From NCBI GenBank assembly GCA_035489015.1, contig DATHKR010000149.1, positions 1 to 64,000 on the forward strand: a DNA stretch of 64,000 bases, given 5' to 3'. Numbering within the stretch: the stretch's first letter is position 1; each line of letters begins with the position of its first letter. The notes under the pieces are model-generated. The model was given only the letters and a program-made list of their open reading frames with translations. It searched no databases and was not told the DNA's origin. This DNA is from DATFRY01 sp035489015 (GTDB lineage Bacteria; Myxococcota_A; Polyangia; Haliangiales; Haliangiaceae). This document shows positions 9,317 to 19,227 of this stretch, piece after piece. Position numbers and translations under genes: made by a program.

Positions 9317-10465
9317 GTGCCTGTGTCGGGTCTCCCGGACGTGCGGCCGACCCGCGCCGTCATCGACCTCGGGGCGCTGTGCGAGAACGTGGCTCTCGTG
9401 CAGCGGGCGGTCGGCGGCGCTGGCGTCTGCGCGGTGGTCAAGGCGGATGCCTACGGGCACGGCGCGGTGCCGGTCGCGCGCGCGCTGGAGGCGTCCGGCG
9501 CATGCGCGGCGCTCGCGGTCAGCTTGGTCGAGGAGGGCGTGGCCCTGCGCGACGCCGGCCTCGCGCTGCCGATCCTGGTCATGGGCCCGGCCCAGGCCGG
9601 CGGCCACGCCGAGCTGGTCGCGCGCGAGCTGACTCCGGTCGTGTCGGACCCGGGCGCGCTCGATGATCTGGCCGCGGTCGGGCGGCGGCGCGGCCGCGCG
9701 GTCCCGATCCACCTCAAGGTCGACACCGGCATGGGTCGGCTCGGCATTCCGTGGGCGGAGCTCGGCCCGCTCGTCAGTCGCGTGCTCGCCAGCGGCGCGC
9801 TCGACCTCGACGGGATCTGCACTCACTTCGCCAGCGCTGATTTGCCGGATCTTGCCGCTGCCGCGTCGGTCACCGGCGATCAGCTCGACTGCTTCGATCG
9901 CGCGCTCGTCGCCGCGCGCGCGGCCGGCGCGGCGCCGCGGTTGCTCCATGCCGCCAACAGCGCCGCCGCGTTTCGCTTCCCGGCGGCGCGCTTCGACATG
10001 GTCCGCCCCGGCATTGCGATCTACGGCAACGGCCCGGTCGCGCCCCCTGTCCAGGTGGGGAGCCTGCGGCAGGTGATGCAGCTCGAGAGCGAAGTGGCGC
10101 AGATCCGCGACATCGCCACCGGCCAGGCGGTCTCGTACGGCGGGCTGTGGCGGGCCGAGCGGCCTTCGCGCATCGCGGTGGTGCCGGTCGGATACGCCGA
10201 TGGGTTTCCTCGTCGCCTGACCGGATCGGCCGACGCGCTGGTCGGCGGCCACCGTTGCCCGGTCGTCGGGGCCATCTCGATGGACATGACCCTGGTCGAC
10301 ATCACAGGCCTGGCCCATGATGCGCGGGTGGGCGATGCGGTAGTCTTGCTGGGAGCCCAGGGAGATCAGAGCATCAGCGCCGCGGAGCTCGCAGAGCGCG
10401 CGGGGTTGACCGAGTACGAGATCACTTGCGGCATCTCGCGGCGAGTGCCGCGAACCTACCGATGA
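9317..10465 (+). CDS. alr: alanine racemase
   Basis: A PLP enzyme that makes D-alanine for peptidoglycan. In the 382-residue protein Lys42 in VVKADAYGHG binds PLP, and Tyr274 in AVSYGG is the second acid/base. Other motifs are HLKVDTGMGRLG, HAANSAA, MVRPGIAIYG, PVGYADGFPR and GAISMDMTLVDIT. The GTG at 9317 is the first start giving the normal N-terminus. The TGA overlaps the MlaE-type permease start (ATGA), so a cell-wall gene is translationally coupled to a lipid-transport gene. Confidence 0.95.
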   Translation: MPVSGLPDVRPTRAVIDLGALCENVALVQRAVGGAGVCAVVKADAYGHGAVPVARALEASGACAALAVSLVEEGVALRDAGLALPILVMGPAQAGGHAELVARELTPVVSDPGALDDLAAVGRRRGRAVPIHLKVDTGMGRLGIPWAELGPLVSRVLASGALDLDGICTHFASADLPDLAAAASVTGDQLDCFDRALVAARAAGAAPRLLHAANSAAAFRFPAARFDMVRPGIAIYGNGPVAPPVQVGSLRQVMQLESEVAQIRDIATGQAVSYGGLWRAERPSRIAVVPVGYADGFPRRLTGSADALVGGHRCPVVGAISMDMTLVDITGLAHDARVGDAVVLLGAQGDQSISAAELAERAGLTEYEITCGISRRVPRTYR

Positions 10466-11337
10466 GCTCGTTCGATACATCCAGTCCGCGCCAGCCGGAG
10501 ACCCCGCCGCCGGCTGCGCAGGAGGAAATGGGGGCGGGCAAGGCGATCGCGACCGGCGCGCGCGACGCCTTTTCGCCGGTGGTCCGGCTGCTCGAGCTCA
10601 TCGGCGGCCACGTGCAGATGGCGGCGCGCGCGTTCATGTGGATGTTCCGGCCGCCAGTCCGGGTCGGAAACTACATCGACGCAGCCGAGTCGATCGGCTT
10701 CGGATCGCTGCCGATCGTGCTCCTGGTCGGCGCGTTCACCGGCATGGTGACCGCGCTGCAGTCGGTCTTCGCGTTCCGCCCGTTCGGCCTGGAGACTCTG
10801 GCCGGCGGTACCACCGGCCAGGCGATCGCGGTCGAGCTCGGCCCGGTGCTGACCTCGCTCATGCTGGCCGGCCGGGTCGGCGCCGGCATCGCGACCGAGC
10901 TCGGCACCATGCGCATCACCGAGCAGATCGACGCGCTCGAGTCGATGGCGGTCAACCCGATCCAGTTCCTGGTCACGCCGCGCCTGCTGGCCGGCACGCT
11001 GATGGCGCCGATCCTCGCGCTCCTGTTCTGGGTGGTCGGCATGGGCGGCGCCTACCTCATCGCGGTGATCAGCCTGGGCGTTGACAGCGGCCAGTTCGTC
11101 TTCTACGTGAAACAGTTCGTGCTGCCGGTCGACATGGTGCAGGGCATGCTGAAGTCGGCCATCTTCGGCTTCGTCGTGGTGCTGATCGGCTGCTACCAGG
11201 GCTTCAACGCCTCCGGCGGCGGGCGCGGGGTCGGCATGGGCACCACCCGCGCCGTGGTGTACGGCTCGGTCTCGGTGCTGGTGTTCGACTACTTCGTGAC
11301 CGAGGTGCTCCTGGCCGTGTTGCCCCGAAAGAACTGA
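10462..11337 (+). CDS. mlaE: MlaE-type ABC transporter permease (phospholipid transport)
   Basis: A 291-residue inner-membrane permease of the MlaE/YrbE family. After a Pro-rich cytoplasmic N-terminus (1-30) come an amphipathic interface helix and about five membrane segments. Family motifs include PIVLLVGAFTGMVTALQS, ELGPVLTSLMLAGRVGAGIATELGTM and QIDALESMAVNP. It partners an MCE substrate-binding protein, encoded 75 bases downstream, to move lipids between membranes. The ATG overlaps the alr stop and is preferred over an in-frame ATG 12 codons earlier. The ATPase subunit usually found beside this gene is missing here. Confidence 0.93.
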   Translation: MSSFDTSSPRQPETPPPAAQEEMGAGKAIATGARDAFSPVVRLLELIGGHVQMAARAFMWMFRPPVRVGNYIDAAESIGFGSLPIVLLVGAFTGMVTALQSVFAFRPFGLETLAGGTTGQAIAVELGPVLTSLMLAGRVGAGIATELGTMRITEQIDALESMAVNPIQFLVTPRLLAGTLMAPILALLFWVVGMGGAYLIAVISLGVDSGQFVFYVKQFVLPVDMVQGMLKSAIFGFVVVLIGCYQGFNASGGGRGVGMGTTRAVVYGSVSVLVFDYFVTEVLLAVLPRKN

Positions 11338-11338
11338 C

Positions 11339-11412
11339 GTGCCGCTCTCCATCCACGATGAACCGACCCGTCTCGATCGCCTCGCCACCGAGGACGTGGA
11401 GGTGAGGCTGTC

Positions 11413-11416
<4 letters not shown>
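11339..11416 (+). other. 25-codon open frame in the place of the MCE-system ATPase
   Basis: A GTG-started frame of 25 codons directly after the permease stop, ending in a TGA that overlaps the MCE gene start (ATGA). The predicted peptide ends TEDVEVRLS, which resembles the lead-in of an ABC ATPase before its first beta strand. It may be the remnant of a deleted mlaF, a coupling peptide, or chance. It has no recognisable domain. Confidence 0.25.
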
Positions 11417-12966
<1,550 letters not shown>

Positions 12967-13086
12967 GCGGCGCGGCGATCGCGACAGCGGCCGGCCGAGG
13001 CGACAGATTTCCGCGATCGGTCGCCGCAACTGCGCGGCGGGGAAGGTGGGGGCACCGGGCGCGCGACTTGCTAAGGTAGTGATGCG

Positions 13087-15042
13087 ATGCGAGTCGCCCT
13101 CCTGTCGGTCGTGACCTTGGCCGCGTTGCTGGCGGCGTGTGGCGACGACGACGACGGGGGCGGCGGGGCGTGCGAGCCGGATGGCGACGACCCGGCCCTG
13201 GGCGCGGTCGACTGCCGCGAGGAGTTCGACCGGCTGGCGGCGCGGCCGCTCGACGCGTCGCTGGCCGGCGCGTTCACGGTGAAGACGATCATCGACCAGG
13301 CTGACGGCGACGCGGTCTACTTCCTCGACACCGGCGTGTACCCGCTCCACGAGTCGTTCGCGGTCGATCACCTGAGCTGGCCTTTCGGCCAGTCGTTCGT
13401 GGGCGAGTACCTCTATCCGCAGCGGCGCTTCCTGCTCGGCTCGATCACCTACTTCGCCGAGCCGGACCTGTGGACCTACGAGCTGGCGCCCTACGACACG
13501 GCGACCGCGGACATGATCCTGACCGCGTTCGATCTCCTGGCCGGCGCGGCCTACTTCGGCCCCGAGCTGGCGTTCCACCCCACGTCGGTCGAGCAGGAGG
13601 CGCGCGCGGCCGAGCTGCCCGATCGGGTGCGGGTGGTGACCACCGAGGAGATCTACCGCGGGGCGACCTACCAGCCGCTCAACCTGGGCCAGACCGTGGC
13701 GCAGATCCGCCTGGTCAGCGCCGACCAGCTGGACGAGGAGTACGTGAGCCCGCGCGAGATCGCGGTGCTCGATCGGGTGCCGAACGACATCTCGGTGGTC
13801 GCCGCGGTCGTCACCGAGGAGTTCCAGACCCCGCTCAGCCACGTGAACGTCCTCAGCCAGCAGCGACGCACGCCCAACATGGCGCTGCGCGGCGCGCGCG
13901 ACCAGCTCGGCGATCTGGCCGGGCGCTGGGTCCGGTTGACCGTCGGCCCGTTCGAGTGGAGCGCCGAGGAGGTGACCCAGGCCGAGGCGGACGCGTGGTG
14001 GGAGGAGCACCGGCCGGAGCCGGTCGAGGTGCCGGATCCCGACACCAGCGTGACCGGGTTCCCCGACGTGGACGACCTGACCATCGCGGATCTGCCCGCG
14101 GTCGGCGGCAAGGCGTCGCAGTTCGGCGAGCTGCGCCGGGTCGCGGCCGAGGACGACGACGGCGACGTGGTGGTGCGCGACGGGTTCGCCATCCCGGTGC
14201 ACTACTACGCCGAGTTCGCCAGCCAGAACGGCTTCGACGTCCAGATCGAGGAGATGCTGGCCGACGAGCAGTTCCGATCCGACGGGACCTACCGGCGCGA
14301 GCGGCTGGCCCAGCTCGAGGACGACATGCGCGCGGCGCCGCTCGACCCCGACTTCCTGGCCGAGCTCGAGGCGCGCATCGACCCGGAGTTCGGCACCACC
14401 CGGATGCGCTTCCGCTCCTCGAGCACGGCGGAGGACCTGGCCCACTTCGCCGGCGCAGGGCTCTACTCGTCCGCCTCCGGCGTGGTGGGCAGCGCCGAGG
14501 ACCCGGTCGCCGACGCGGTCCGCGAGGTGTGGGCGTCGCTGTGGAAGTTCCGCGCCTTCGAGGAGCGCGAGTACGCCGGCATCGACCACACCCGGATCGC
14601 GATGGGGATCCTGGTCCACCCGACCTACGTCGACGAGACCGCGCAGGGGGTGGCCATCACCGCCAACCTGTTCGACCCCGGGCAGGCCGGCGAGGACGCC
14701 TTCTACATCAACGTGCAGCAGGGCGACGTGAGCGTGGTGCAGCCGCCCGAGTCCGGCATCGTGGCCGACCAGCTGCTCTACTTCTACTTCTACAACAACC
14801 AGCCGGCGACGTACTTCACTCACTCGTCGCTGGTCGCGGACGGGCAGACCGTGCTCAGCCGGGCCGAGCTGTTCCAGCTGGGCAGCGCGCTGTCGGCCAT
14901 CCGCGACCACTTCGCCGGGCTCTACGAGCTGCCGGATGGGTTCGCCCGGCTGCCGCTCGACATCGAGTTCGAGCGGGTCGGGGGCGTGGTCGAGGTGAAG
15001 CAAGCGCGCCCGCACCCGGGCCGCGGCCAGGCGCCGCCCTGA
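13087..15042 (+). CDS. lipoprotein with PEP-synthase-like swivel and ATP-grasp domains
   Basis: A 651-residue predicted lipoprotein: the leader ends LLAAC, with Cys18 as lipid site, followed by an Asp/Gly spacer. A swivel domain has TPLSHVNVLSQQRRTPNMAL, with His252 in the place of the phosphohistidine of PEP-utilising enzymes. A PPDK/PEP-synthase N-domain follows from about 340: VGGKASQFGEL, TTRMRFRSSSTAEDLAHFAG near 437-456, RAFEEREYAGIDHTRIAMGI, and the closing DIEFERVGGVVEVKQARP. The domain order is the reverse of PEP synthase. Export of an ATP-grasp enzyme is odd because ATP is scarce outside. Reaction unknown. It stands alone, 120 bases after the MCE gene. Confidence 0.82.
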   Translation: MRVALLSVVTLAALLAACGDDDDGGGGACEPDGDDPALGAVDCREEFDRLAARPLDASLAGAFTVKTIIDQADGDAVYFLDTGVYPLHESFAVDHLSWPFGQSFVGEYLYPQRRFLLGSITYFAEPDLWTYELAPYDTATADMILTAFDLLAGAAYFGPELAFHPTSVEQEARAAELPDRVRVVTTEEIYRGATYQPLNLGQTVAQIRLVSADQLDEEYVSPREIAVLDRVPNDISVVAAVVTEEFQTPLSHVNVLSQQRRTPNMALRGARDQLGDLAGRWVRLTVGPFEWSAEEVTQAEADAWWEEHRPEPVEVPDPDTSVTGFPDVDDLTIADLPAVGGKASQFGELRRVAAEDDDGDVVVRDGFAIPVHYYAEFASQNGFDVQIEEMLADEQFRSDGTYRRERLAQLEDDMRAAPLDPDFLAELEARIDPEFGTTRMRFRSSSTAEDLAHFAGAGLYSSASGVVGSAEDPVADAVREVWASLWKFRAFEEREYAGIDHTRIAMGILVHPTYVDETAQGVAITANLFDPGQAGEDAFYINVQQGDVSVVQPPESGIVADQLLYFYFYNNQPATYFTHSSLVADGQTVLSRAELFQLGSALSAIRDHFAGLYELPDGFARLPLDIEFERVGGVVEVKQARPHPGRGQAPP

Positions 15043-15101
15043 CCCGCCGGAGCGCTCGAAACCCGAATGCATTCGCCGTGGTGGGTTCCCGGTCCTGTCC
15101 C

Positions 15102-15129
15102 TTGACATGGACCTACGGGCTCCTATAGT
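15102..15129 (+). promoter_or_regulatory. sigma70-type promoter of the yceD-rpmF-fab operon
   Basis: A perfect TTGACA (15102-15107), a 16-base spacer and TATAGT (15124-15129). Transcription would start near 15136, about 20 bases before the TTG of yceD. This is the best promoter in the window and fits a strong housekeeping operon. Confidence 0.75.
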
Positions 15130-15156
15130 ACCGGCCTCTTTCGCCCGGAATCCGCC

Positions 15157-15747
15157 TTGAAAGTCGCTCTCCGAGACATGCCGTGCCACCGCCGCGTGGA
15201 GCTCGGGCCCGCGTTCGTGGGCCAGGCGGTGGAGACGTTGCCGATGCGGCAGGCGCTCGAGCGTCCGGCCGAGGATCCCGAGGTCGGCAGCGGCGCCGCC
15301 GAGCTCGACTTCTACGTCGAGGGCGAGAACGTGTTCGCGCGCGGCACCCTGACCGGGCACGTGGCGGTTGCCTGCTCGCGTTGCATCGGTCCGGTCGACC
15401 TGGCGATCGACGAGCCGCTGCTGGTCACGTTCATGCCGGCGTCGCGCATGCCGGACGCCGACGCGGCCGATGGCGAGGGCGAGGAAAAGGCCGAGGCGGA
15501 CGAAGACGCCGCCTTCGATCCGGACGCCGACGACATCGACCTGTTCCCGTACACCGGTGAGGAGCTCGATCTCGCGCCGCTGCTGCGCGAGCAGATCCTC
15601 CTCGCGGTGCCGTACGCGCCGCTGTGCAGCGAGTCGTGTCAGGGGCTCTGCCCGGTGTGCGGCATCGACCGCAACACCGGCACGTGCGACTGCGATGCGA
15701 CGCCGGCCGACCCGCGCTGGTCGACCCTGAAGACCCTGAAACCGTAA
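15157..15747 (+). CDS. yceD: DUF177 / YceD family protein
   Basis: A 196-residue DUF177 protein. YceD genes nearly always sit upstream of rpmF and the protein is linked to 23S rRNA accumulation. It shows CSRCIGPVDLAIDEPLLVTFMP in the core (given in short: CSRC), an acidic insert (about 105-128), then PYTGEELDLAPLLREQILLAVP, and a C-terminal Cys cluster CSESCQGLCPVCG with CDC, which probably binds zinc. The start is TTG at 15157, giving the normal N-terminus. First gene after the strong promoter. Confidence 0.88.
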   Translation: MKVALRDMPCHRRVELGPAFVGQAVETLPMRQALERPAEDPEVGSGAAELDFYVEGENVFARGTLTGHVAVACSRCIGPVDLAIDEPLLVTFMPASRMPDADAADGEGEEKAEADEDAAFDPDADDIDLFPYTGEELDLAPLLREQILLAVPYAPLCSESCQGLCPVCGIDRNTGTCDCDATPADPRWSTLKTLKP

Positions 15748-15775
15748 CCATCACGTCGAAGTCTCGAGGCACCTC

Positions 15776-15970
15776 ATGGCACTCCAGAAGCGAAGAATGG
15801 GCAGGAGCCGGATCCGCAACCGGCGGTCGGCATGGATGGCGTCGATGAACAAGCCGCTGGTCAGCACCTGCCCGAACTGCGGCGAGCCCAGGCTGCCCCA
15901 CCGGGTCTGCCTCCACTGCGGCCAGTACAATGGCGAGCAGATCCTCGCGGCGTCGGAGGAGCGCGAGTAG
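15776..15970 (+). CDS. rpmF: 50S ribosomal protein L32
   Basis: A 64-residue L32. It opens MALQKRRMGRSRIRNRRS, the standard basic N-terminus, and has a zinc knuckle Cys32, Cys35, Cys45, Cys48 (CPNCGEPRLPHRVCLHCG). This is the zinc-binding (C+) form. It lies 28 bases after yceD and 47 before plsX, the usual ribosome/lipid gene order. Confidence 0.97.
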   Translation: MALQKRRMGRSRIRNRRSAWMASMNKPLVSTCPNCGEPRLPHRVCLHCGQYNGEQILAASEERE

Positions 15971-16017
15971 CACCGCGCACCGGCCGGCCTGAAGCCGGCC
16001 AGAGTTCCTGACTAGCG

Positions 16018-17202
16018 ATGGGCACTGGGAATCCCCCGGATCGCGCCCCGTCGGGCGCGGGCGGGACAGCCGCGGGGGGGAGCGTCATCGCGGTCGACGC
16101 GATGGGCGGCGATCACGCGCCCGGCTCCGAGGTCGCGGGCGCGGCCGCGGCCGTGCGCGAGAGCGACGTGCGCGTCGTCCTGTGCGGCGACCGCGACCGG
16201 CTTCGCGCCGAGCTGGCGCGGATCGGCGCGCGCGAGGACGAGCGGCTGATCATCCGCCACGCCAGCCAGGTGGTCGACATGCACGACCACCCGGGCCGCG
16301 CGTTCCGCCAGAAGCGCGACTCGTCGATGCGGGTCGCGTTCGAGCTGGTCCGGTCCGGCGAGGCCAGGGCGGTGGTGTCGGCCGGCAACTCCGGCGCATG
16401 CCTCAGCCACGCCGTGTTCCTGCTCAAGCGGCTGCCGGACGTGGAGCGACCCGGCATCGTCACCGTGTTCCCGCGCCCGCCGACCGACGCCGAGCGGCAT
16501 GCCGCGTCGGCGCGCGGCGACGAGGCGCCGATGGGCACCGTGGTCCTCTGCGACATGGGCGCCAACGTCGAGGTCAAGCCGACCATGCTGGCCCAGTTCG
16601 GCATCCTGGGCGCCCACTACGACCGCATCGTGCACGGCCACGCCCGCCCGCGGGTCGGCCTGCTCAGCAACGGCAGCGAGGACAGCAAGGGCACCGACCT
16701 CACCCGCGCGGCCCACGCCATCCTGCGCCAGGCGGCCGAGAACCCCGAGGCAGAGTTCGACTTCGTCGGCTACGTCGAGGGCTCGGAGCTGTTTCGCGGC
16801 GACATCGACGTGATCGCCACCGACGGGTTCACCGGCAACGTGGTGCTGAAGACGGCCGAGGGCGTGTCGCAGGCCGTGCTGCGCATGGTCAAGGCGGCGC
16901 TGACGAGCACGGTGCGCGCCAAGCTGGGCGCGGCCCTGGCCCGGCCGGCGCTGCTCGCCCTGCGCCAGAGCATCGACTACTCCGAGTTCGGCGGCGCGGT
17001 CCTGGCCGGGGTGGACGGGCTGGTGGTGATCTGCCACGGGCGCAGCGACGCGGTGGCGATGAAGAACGCGATCAAGGCTGCCGACGAGGACGCGCGCGCC
17101 GGGCTGGTCGCGCAGCTGGCCCGGGCCATGCGGCGGCACCACGGCCTGTGGATCGACCAGCCGGCGGAGCCGGACAGCGCCGCCGAAGGGACCAGCTCAT
17201 GA
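16018..17202 (+). CDS. plsX: phosphate acyltransferase PlsX
   Basis: PlsX converts acyl-ACP to acyl-phosphate for phospholipid synthesis at the inner membrane surface. The 394-residue protein has about 20 extra Gly/Ala-rich residues before IAVDAMGGDHAPG. Family motifs: VSAGNSGA, CDMGANVEVKP, GLLSNGSEDSKG, FVGYVEGSELFRGDIDVIATDGFTGNV (in parts), and DYSEFGGAVLAGVDG. The stop overlaps the fabD start. The usual next gene, fabH, is absent. Confidence 0.96.
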   Translation: MGTGNPPDRAPSGAGGTAAGGSVIAVDAMGGDHAPGSEVAGAAAAVRESDVRVVLCGDRDRLRAELARIGAREDERLIIRHASQVVDMHDHPGRAFRQKRDSSMRVAFELVRSGEARAVVSAGNSGACLSHAVFLLKRLPDVERPGIVTVFPRPPTDAERHAASARGDEAPMGTVVLCDMGANVEVKPTMLAQFGILGAHYDRIVHGHARPRVGLLSNGSEDSKGTDLTRAAHAILRQAAENPEAEFDFVGYVEGSELFRGDIDVIATDGFTGNVVLKTAEGVSQAVLRMVKAALTSTVRAKLGAALARPALLALRQSIDYSEFGGAVLAGVDGLVVICHGRSDAVAMKNAIKAADEDARAGLVAQLARAMRRHHGLWIDQPAEPDSAAEGTSS

Positions 17203-18122
17203 GCACCGCACTCCTCTTTCCCGGGCAGGGATCCCAGCGCGTCGGCATGGGCCGCGACCTGGTTCGCGAGTTCGAGCCAGCGCGCCGCGTGTTCGAGGAG
17301 GCCGACGAGGCGCTCGGCGCGTCCATCTCGCGCCTCTGCTTCGAGGGGCCGGAGGAAGACCTGGTCCGCACCGAGAACACCCAGCCGGCCATCTTGACCT
17401 GCTCGATCGCCGTCCTGCGCGTGCTCGAGACCGAGCACGGCCTCGGCTTCGCCGTCGCGGCCGGCCACTCGCTGGGCGAGTGGAGCGCGCTGGTCGCGGC
17501 CGGCGCGATCGGCCTGGCCGACGCGGTCCGGCTGGTCCGCCTGCGCGGCCAGGCGATGCAGGCGGCGGTGCCGGAGGGGCAGGGCGGGATGGCCGCCATC
17601 ATGGGGATGACCCCGGCCGACGTGGAGGCGCTGTGCCGCGACGTCGCCGAGGGCGAGGTGCTGACCCCGGCCAACTTCAACGGCGCCAACCAGATCGTCG
17701 TGTCGGGCCACGCGACCGCGGTCGCGCGCGCGGTGGCGGCGGCCAAGGGGCGCGGCGCGACCCGCGCGCAGCTGCTCAAGGTCAGCGCGCCGTTCCACTC
17801 CCCGCTGATGCAGCCGGCGGCCGATCGCCTGGCCGCGGCGCTGGCCGAGGTCACGATCGCGCCGCTCCGCGCGCCGGTGGTGGCCAACGTGGACGCCCGG
17901 CCCAACCAGGACGCCGGCCGGGTGGCCGAGCTCCTGATCGCGCAGGTGACCGCGCCGGTGCGGTGGGAGGAGTCGGTCGCGCGGCTGGCCACCGACGGCG
18001 TCACCCGCGCGATCGAGGTCGGCGCCGGCTCGGTGCTGCGCGGCCTGGTCAAGCGGATCACCCCGCAGATCGCGGTGACCAGCGTGGGTGAGCCGGACGA
18101 CGTGAAAGGGCTGGAGGTCTGA
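17199..18122 (+). CDS. fabD: malonyl-CoA:ACP transacylase
   Basis: FabD loads malonate onto ACP. The 307-residue protein starts MSTALLFPGQGSQ. Ser91 in GHSLGE is the nucleophile, His200 in APFHSPLM the general base, and Gln11 region GQGSQ plus Arg119-region LRGQAM complete the active site. The ATG is fixed by the ATGA overlap with plsX; the long upstream open frame is a shadow. It is one base from fabG. Confidence 0.96.
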   Translation: MSTALLFPGQGSQRVGMGRDLVREFEPARRVFEEADEALGASISRLCFEGPEEDLVRTENTQPAILTCSIAVLRVLETEHGLGFAVAAGHSLGEWSALVAAGAIGLADAVRLVRLRGQAMQAAVPEGQGGMAAIMGMTPADVEALCRDVAEGEVLTPANFNGANQIVVSGHATAVARAVAAAKGRGATRAQLLKVSAPFHSPLMQPAADRLAAALAEVTIAPLRAPVVANVDARPNQDAGRVAELLIAQVTAPVRWEESVARLATDGVTRAIEVGAGSVLRGLVKRITPQIAVTSVGEPDDVKGLEV

Positions 18123-18123
18123 C

Positions 18124-18888
18124 ATGGCGATTCGCGATCGAGCGCTCGACGGGTGCGTGGCGCTGGTGACCGGCGGCTCGCGCGGCATCGGCCGCGCGGT
18201 GTGCGTGGCGCTGGCCGGGCGCGGCGCCCGCGTGGTGGTGAACTATCGCGAGCGGCGCGACGCGGCCGACGAGACGGTCGCGCTGTGCGAGGCGGCCGGC
18301 GGCGCGGCGCTGACCAGCGGCTTCGACGTGGCCGACCGGGCCCAGGTGAGCGAGGCGATCGATCGCATCGCCGCCGAGCAGGGCGGCCTCCACATCCTGG
18401 TCAACAACGCCGGCATCGCGCTGAACGGCCTCCTCTTGCGCTACAAGGACGCCGACTGGGATCGCACGATGGCGGTCAACCTCGGCGGCGTGTACTCGTG
18501 CAGCAAGGCGGCGGCCCGCCACCTGCTCAAGGCCAAGGAGCGCGGCCGCGCCATTCACCTCACGTCGGTGGTCGGCGAGATGGGCAACCCGGGGCAGATC
18601 GCGTACGCCGCGGCCAAGGCGGCGGTCATCGGCTTCACCAGATCGATGGCGCGCGAAGTGGCTTCGCGCGGCGTCACGGTGAACGCGGTCGCGCCCGGCT
18701 ACGTCGAGACCGACATGACCGCCGAACACCTGCCCGAGGCCGCGCGCGCGCAGCTCATGGCGCAGATCCCGATGTCGCGGATCGGATCGCCCGACGACGT
18801 CGCCGGTGTGGTCGCCTTCCTCGCCGGACCCGAGGCCGCTTACGTGACTGGCCAGGTTCTGCGAGTAAACGGCGGCCTCTTGATGTAG
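18124..18888 (+). CDS. fabG: 3-oxoacyl-ACP reductase
   Basis: A 254-residue short-chain dehydrogenase that reduces 3-oxoacyl-ACP with NADPH. The cofactor loop is TGGSRGIG (16-23), NNAG is present, and the catalytic set is Ser148, Tyr161, Lys165 (in YAAAK). It ends with PEAAYVTGQVLRVNGGL. Position between fabD and acpP supports the fatty-acid role. Confidence 0.96.
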   Translation: MAIRDRALDGCVALVTGGSRGIGRAVCVALAGRGARVVVNYRERRDAADETVALCEAAGGAALTSGFDVADRAQVSEAIDRIAAEQGGLHILVNNAGIALNGLLLRYKDADWDRTMAVNLGGVYSCSKAAARHLLKAKERGRAIHLTSVVGEMGNPGQIAYAAAKAAVIGFTRSMAREVASRGVTVNAVAPGYVETDMTAEHLPEAARAQLMAQIPMSRIGSPDDVAGVVAFLAGPEAAYVTGQVLRVNGGLLM

Positions 18889-18937
18889 AGTCCCTTCGCT
18901 CACAGAACGCACATCGACACGGAGAGTCCAAGTCATC

Positions 18938-19177
18938 ATGACCCCTGAGCAAATCGAAGCCCGCGTGAAGGAAATCATCTGCCAGCAGCTCGAGGTCTCG
19001 GAGGAGCAACTCCGCCCCGAGTCCTCGTTCGTGGACGACCTCAAGGCCGACTCGCTGGCCGTGGTCGAGCTGGTCCTCGCGCTCGAGCAGGAGTTCAAGA
19101 TCGAGATCCCGGACGAGGACACCGAGCAGATCAAGACGGTCAAGAACGCCCTCGACTACATCAAGACGCACGCCTGA
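18938..19177 (+). CDS. acpP: acyl carrier protein
   Basis: A 79-residue acidic four-helix carrier. Ser39 in KADSLAVVEL receives the 4'-phosphopantetheine. The usual motif is DSLD; here Ala replaces the Asp after Leu, which is common in some lineages. A GGAGAG site lies 11 bases before the ATG. Between fabG and fabF as in most bacteria. Confidence 0.96.
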   Translation: MTPEQIEARVKEIICQQLEVSEEQLRPESSFVDDLKADSLAVVELVLALEQEFKIEIPDEDTEQIKTVKNALDYIKTHA

Positions 19178-19227
19178 GGCGCGGTGCATCGAGGCAAGAC
19201 GCGGTCGCCAGCGCGGAGCTCTTCGAG

